Below, piece after piece: positions 61,400 through 64,000 of a stretch of 64,000 nt of DNA; the stretch's first letter is position 1, and each line of letters opens with the position of its first letter. A model generated the notes under the pieces. It was given only the letters and a program-made list of their open reading frames with translations, ran no database searches and was not told the origin of the DNA. This stretch comes from Zopfochytrium polystomum (taxonomy: Eukaryota; Chytridiomycota; Chytridiomycetes; Chytridiales; Chytridiaceae): contig JAIVFJ010000134.1 of assembly GCA_025765615.1 (NCBI GenBank), forward strand, positions 62,001-126,000, given 5' to 3'. The position numbers and the translations under genes are program-made.

Positions 61400-61723
61400 T
61401 TACCGTTTCCCTGCAGCTGCTTGCTTTTCCCGGTGAAGCTGGAAAAATCCATCTTCGCGCGCGCGAGAGTACACGAGGGATCCCAGGACTCTTTCCACCA
61501 CCGCGTGATTTTTTCTGACTCAACCCAGCTCCATGGAGCGCGACGAATACTTCAATCCAAGCAGGAGTTCGGTGCTGCCTTGGCGTGAGGTGGAGGCGCG
61601 GATGGGCTCGGCTTGGAGGAGGGGCAGCCGATAGAGGGTGGAGAGGTAGAAGGCATCCATCGCGGAGTTGATGGCGATGAGTGAGTGGCAGATGGAGATG
61701 ACAGCATCCGAGACCAGGAGCAT
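61400..61723 (-). pseudogene. Relic of an LQWW-type gene
   Basis: The leader V-I-S-I-C-H-S-L-I-A-I-N-S-A-M-D-A-F then L-S-T-L-Y-R-L-P-L-L-Q-A-E parallels the family's A-I-C-T-Y-T-x-S-P-x-D-R-F and L-F-R-L-P-R-I-Q-A-x. Only one module trace remains, T-R-W-W-K-E-S-W near 61490, in another frame. Confidence 0.6.
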
Positions 61724-61907
61724 GATTGGCTGAGAATGGTGGAATACGAAAAATCGATGGAACTACGCTAGTCTATTTAATAGCAGCGAAAACTAAACAC
61801 AGAGCAGCTTCCCCAACACCAGAGTCCCCTTTGTCTTGGATTGCGCTGTCAATTCGTACCTCTTCCTCGGTCCGTCTCCTGATAGTTTCGATTCAAATCC
61901 AATCGCA

Positions 61908-63131
61908 TTAATTGTCCTCCTCGTCAACCTCGTACCAATGCTGCCTCGGGTTTCCGGAGCTCTCGATCGCCACCCCTTGCTCCCTCCACCACCGCACCGT
62001 TTCAGCAAGCTTCTGCGCCGTCATTGGGAGGCACCACTTGAGCATGTAGCCCCGGTAGCGCATTTCCAATCCGCTGTCTTTCCACCACTGCAGAACGTCG
62101 ATCATGCACCTCGACGTCGCGGCGTGCATCGCGCCGACCGAGTACTTGAGCTCGAGCCCGCTTCTCTTCCACCACTCGAGGACGGCAATGCGGCCGCTTC
62201 CGCTGGCGCCGTCCATAGCGAGGTCCGTGTAAGAAAGCGGCGCGCGCGACCGGGACTTCCACCACTCGAGGACATGGACGTGCCCGCGTTCGCTGGCGGC
62301 ATCCATGGCGTCGCTCGAGTATGAGAACCCGCCGTTTCCGACGGCGGCGCCGTACTCGCGCCACCACTCGAGCACCTCAATGTGCCCGCCGTAGCTCGCC
62401 ACGCCGACGGCGTCGCTCGAGAAGAGCATCTCTAGCCCGCTGTCGCGCCACCACTGGAGCACGTCGACCCGTCCGTGCTCGCTGGCATCGTCCAGCGCGC
62501 TCTCAGAGTACTTGAGCACGACGCCATCGTCACCCGCCGCGGCGACTTTCCACCACTGCAGGACGTCGATGCGGCCGTTCGCGCTGGCGGCGTTGACGGC
62601 GGTGTTCGAGTACCGAAGCTGGACCAGGCCGAGACGAAAGTTGCGGAGCCACCAGTCGAGGACGGGGATGTGGCCGTTGGCGCTGGCGCCGTTGACGGCG
62701 GCGCTGGTGTACAGCAGCGGCAGGTTGCTGCGGTGGAGCCACCAGTCGAGCACGGCGACGTGGCCAGCTTCGCTTGCGTGGTCGATCGCGGCGGAGGAGT
62801 ACGACGAGCTCTTGGCAGTGGCGGGGGTCGTTACCCTGGATCCGTCGTCGCTGGGGGGGGTGGTGAGTGTGGAGCCGGCCGGCGCAGCCGCAACAGCGTG
62901 CGAGTTTAAAAGAAAGTCGAGCAGGGCCAGGTCGCCGCGGATGCTGGCGGTGTCCATTGGGCAGCGGTGGATGGCGTGGAGAGCATCGACCTGGGCGCGC
63001 GAGAGGCGGAGGAGGGTCGCGAGACGGAAGCGGTCCGGGTGCGGGGGAAGGTGGGCGAGGACCTCGAGGGCGACCGGGGCCGGCGGCGGCGGCGGCGGAA
63101 GGGAACCAGCCAGATCGCCCGGTGTCGTCAT
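61908..63131 (-). CDS. Ankyrin-like LDWW/LEWW-repeat protein, divergent family member
   Basis: 407 residues, start M-T-T-P-G-D-L-A-G-S. The leader V-A-L-E-V-L-A-H-L-P-P-H-P-D-R-F-R-L-A-T-L shows the F-box-like origin of the family leader more clearly than the other members. Nine W-W modules have more variable linkers and often the longer ankyrin-like spacing (A-A-I-D-H-A-S-E-A-G-H-V-A-V-L-D-W-W; A-V-N-G-A-S-A-N-G-H-I-P-V-L-D-W-W; A-M-D-A-A-S-E-R-G-H-V-H-V-L-E-W-W). The A-S-x-x-G-H-x-x-V-L core is close to ankyrin. It lacks the near-identical DNA repeats of the 20-38 kb genes and may represent the ancestral form. Confidence 0.85.
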   Translation of the reverse strand: MTTPGDLAGSLPPPPPPAPVALEVLAHLPPHPDRFRLATLLRLSRAQVDALHAIHRCPMDTASIRGDLALLDFLLNSHAVAAAPAGSTLTTPPSDDGSRVTTPATAKSSSYSSAAIDHASEAGHVAVLDWWLHRSNLPLLYTSAAVNGASANGHIPVLDWWLRNFRLGLVQLRYSNTAVNAASANGRIDVLQWWKVAAAGDDGVVLKYSESALDDASEHGRVDVLQWWRDSGLEMLFSSDAVGVASYGGHIEVLEWWREYGAAVGNGGFSYSSDAMDAASERGHVHVLEWWKSRSRAPLSYTDLAMDGASGSGRIAVLEWWKRSGLELKYSVGAMHAATSRCMIDVLQWWKDSGLEMRYRGYMLKWCLPMTAQKLAETVRWWREQGVAIESSGNPRQHWYEVDEEDN

Positions 63132-63618
63132 TGGGCGGTCAAAGGGACACTTTCTGACTTTGACACGGCAGGGTGGAGGGTGTGGCGGGAAAAGAAAGAA
63201 AATGCTTGCGTACTTCGCTCGAACGCCCTACTCTGCCGTTGTTACCAAGCGCCCAGGCAAGCCACATATGCCTGGGCGAAATTCGGAGGCATTCGGGTTC
63301 GCTTGTCCCCAGCATCGCGAGGCCTGTAGTCTCTCCGCACAGCGTTGAAAAGAAGCTGACACGATCCTATCTCCGCTGAAATTACCCGCCGGTTGGAACT
63401 CGAGGACCTCAGAGATCTGGTTTTCTTGTGAGGGTGGACTTCTAAGCGGCATACGGAACCCCAGTAGGAACGTAGAGCTTCCCAGACGGAACAAAAGAGA
63501 ACGACAACAATCATGAATCGAGAGTTGGGGAAAAGAAAAGATTCGCTTTCTGCCCCATGACTGCGCCGCACAATTCATAACGCTGCGAGGCCCGTCGCAT
63601 TGCCACCACCTTCTGCAC
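63132..63618. other. Divergent promoter region
   Basis: Lies between the starts of the minus-strand repeat gene and the plus-strand F-box gene. No gene recognised. Confidence 0.4.
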
Positions 63619-64000
63619 ATGCCGAGACGAAGCCGCGGGGTCGCGGCTGCCCGCCGTCACCTCCGCCGCCACCCAGAGGCACTCGAGAACGTGGTCACCG
63701 GCGCCCATCACGTCCTGCGTGGCATTGCCGTGCTCCTGTCGCCCTCCGACCTCCTTCGGCTCCGCAGGGCTTCGCGATCGCTCCGGGACGCCGTCGATGC
63801 CGCCGTCTTCAGCTCGCTGTCGTTCGCGGTCCGCCACCTGCGCACGACGATACTGAGCGCCGCTGCGTCCAAGCGGTGGGGGCTGGCGACCTTTGGTGAC
63901 CCGAGACTAAGTGCGGGCAGCTACGCTCCCGAAGGTGGCATCACCTTCTTGCACAAGGCACTGCGAAGGAACTCGCCCTGGCTTGCCTTCACTTGCTTCA
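63619..64000 (+). CDS. F-box protein, 3' end outside the window
   Basis: From M-P-R-R-S-R-G-V-A the frame stays open to the window edge (127 codons). Residues about 35-65 read V-L-R-G-I-A-V-L-L-S-P-S-D-L-L-R-L-R-R-A-S-R-S-L, an F-box core. It is followed by F-S-S-L-S-F-A-V-R-H-L and W-G-L-A-T-F-G-D-P-R-L-S-A-G-S-Y-A-P-E. The last stretch resembles the linker that leads into repeats in chytrid-type F-box/ankyrin proteins, so a repeat domain probably follows downstream. Confidence 0.7.
   Translation, partial: MPRRSRGVAAARRHLRRHPEALENVVTGAHHVLRGIAVLLSPSDLLRLRRASRSLRDAVDAAVFSSLSFAVRHLRTTILSAAASKRWGLATFGDPRLSAGSYAPEGGITFLHKALRRNSPWLAFTCF

Noticed and set aside
62512..63348. 278-codon frame antisense to the LDWW-repeat gene
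   Set aside because: Ala/Arg/Ser-rich with no motif; the opposite strand carries clear ankyrin-like modules.

Overview
The window looks like a gene-dense, repeat-rich accessory region of a fungal nuclear genome, most likely a chytrid (Chytridiomycota). That placement is inference. It rests on many short GT-AG introns (about 50-200 bases) with CTAAC/TTAAC-type branch points close to the acceptors, TATA-like boxes, GC-rich coding regions separated by T-rich gaps, F-box-like N-termini, and a large family of degenerate ankyrin-like proteins built on an L-(Q/D/E)-W-W core. No prokaryotic signals, tRNA or rRNA genes were found.

Layout. Bases 1-2,100 hold an unrecognised three-exon gene whose 5' end lies outside the window. 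Bases 2,750-3,470 (minus) hold a small secreted protein encoded by tiny exons. Bases 5.5-9.9 kb carry an LQWW-repeat gene, a heavily frameshifted leucine-rich F-box-type pseudogene and its nearly intact paralogue. Bases 10.2-16.9 kb carry a four-member family of secreted lysine-rich proteins: two intact five-exon genes, a truncated copy and an inverted decayed copy. Bases 17.4-20.3 kb carry an F-box-like gene, a broken DJ-1/HSP31-like remnant and a second secreted micro-exon gene. Bases 21-38.5 kb are dominated by LQWW-repeat genes (eight full-length or nearly so, plus several fragments), interspersed with a truncated serine hydrolase, an AT-hook protein, a transposase-like fragment, a two-exon unknown gene and two broken copies of a seven-helix membrane protein. 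Bases 39-41 kb hold a HET-domain protein. Bases 42-44.4 kb hold broken F-box and helical-repeat protein copies. Bases 45.0-50.6 kb hold a 1,768-residue GTPase of the very-large-inducible-GTPase/GBP type. Bases 50.6-52.6 kb are a LINE-like retroelement relic with a solo LTR inside it. Bases 53-64 kb hold a small unknown gene, a membrane protein with repeated V-I-D motifs, an alpha/beta hydrolase, a helical-repeat (PPR-like) protein, the intact seven-helix protein, another LQWW-type gene and the start of an F-box gene.

How it fits together. The region behaves as a birth-and-death cluster. Ten intact or nearly intact LQWW genes sit among at least five fragments, segmental duplications have copied LQWW genes with their 3' flanks and with pieces of a membrane-protein gene, and pseudogenes outnumber those expected in a core region. 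The presence of a HET-domain gene and a VLIG-like GTPase in the same cluster suggests, by inference only, a role in recognition of non-self or of intracellular intruders. Dinucleotide or homopolymer tracts sit just upstream of several of the fast-evolving genes.

The most unusual items are: two secreted-protein genes made of in-phase micro-exons (12-33 bases, all multiples of three, all phase 1); the LQWW array itself, with a 29-residue repeat; a fungal VLIG-like GTPase with an intact P-loop and C-terminal Cys/His cluster; and a solo LTR with a clear CATCT target-site duplication.
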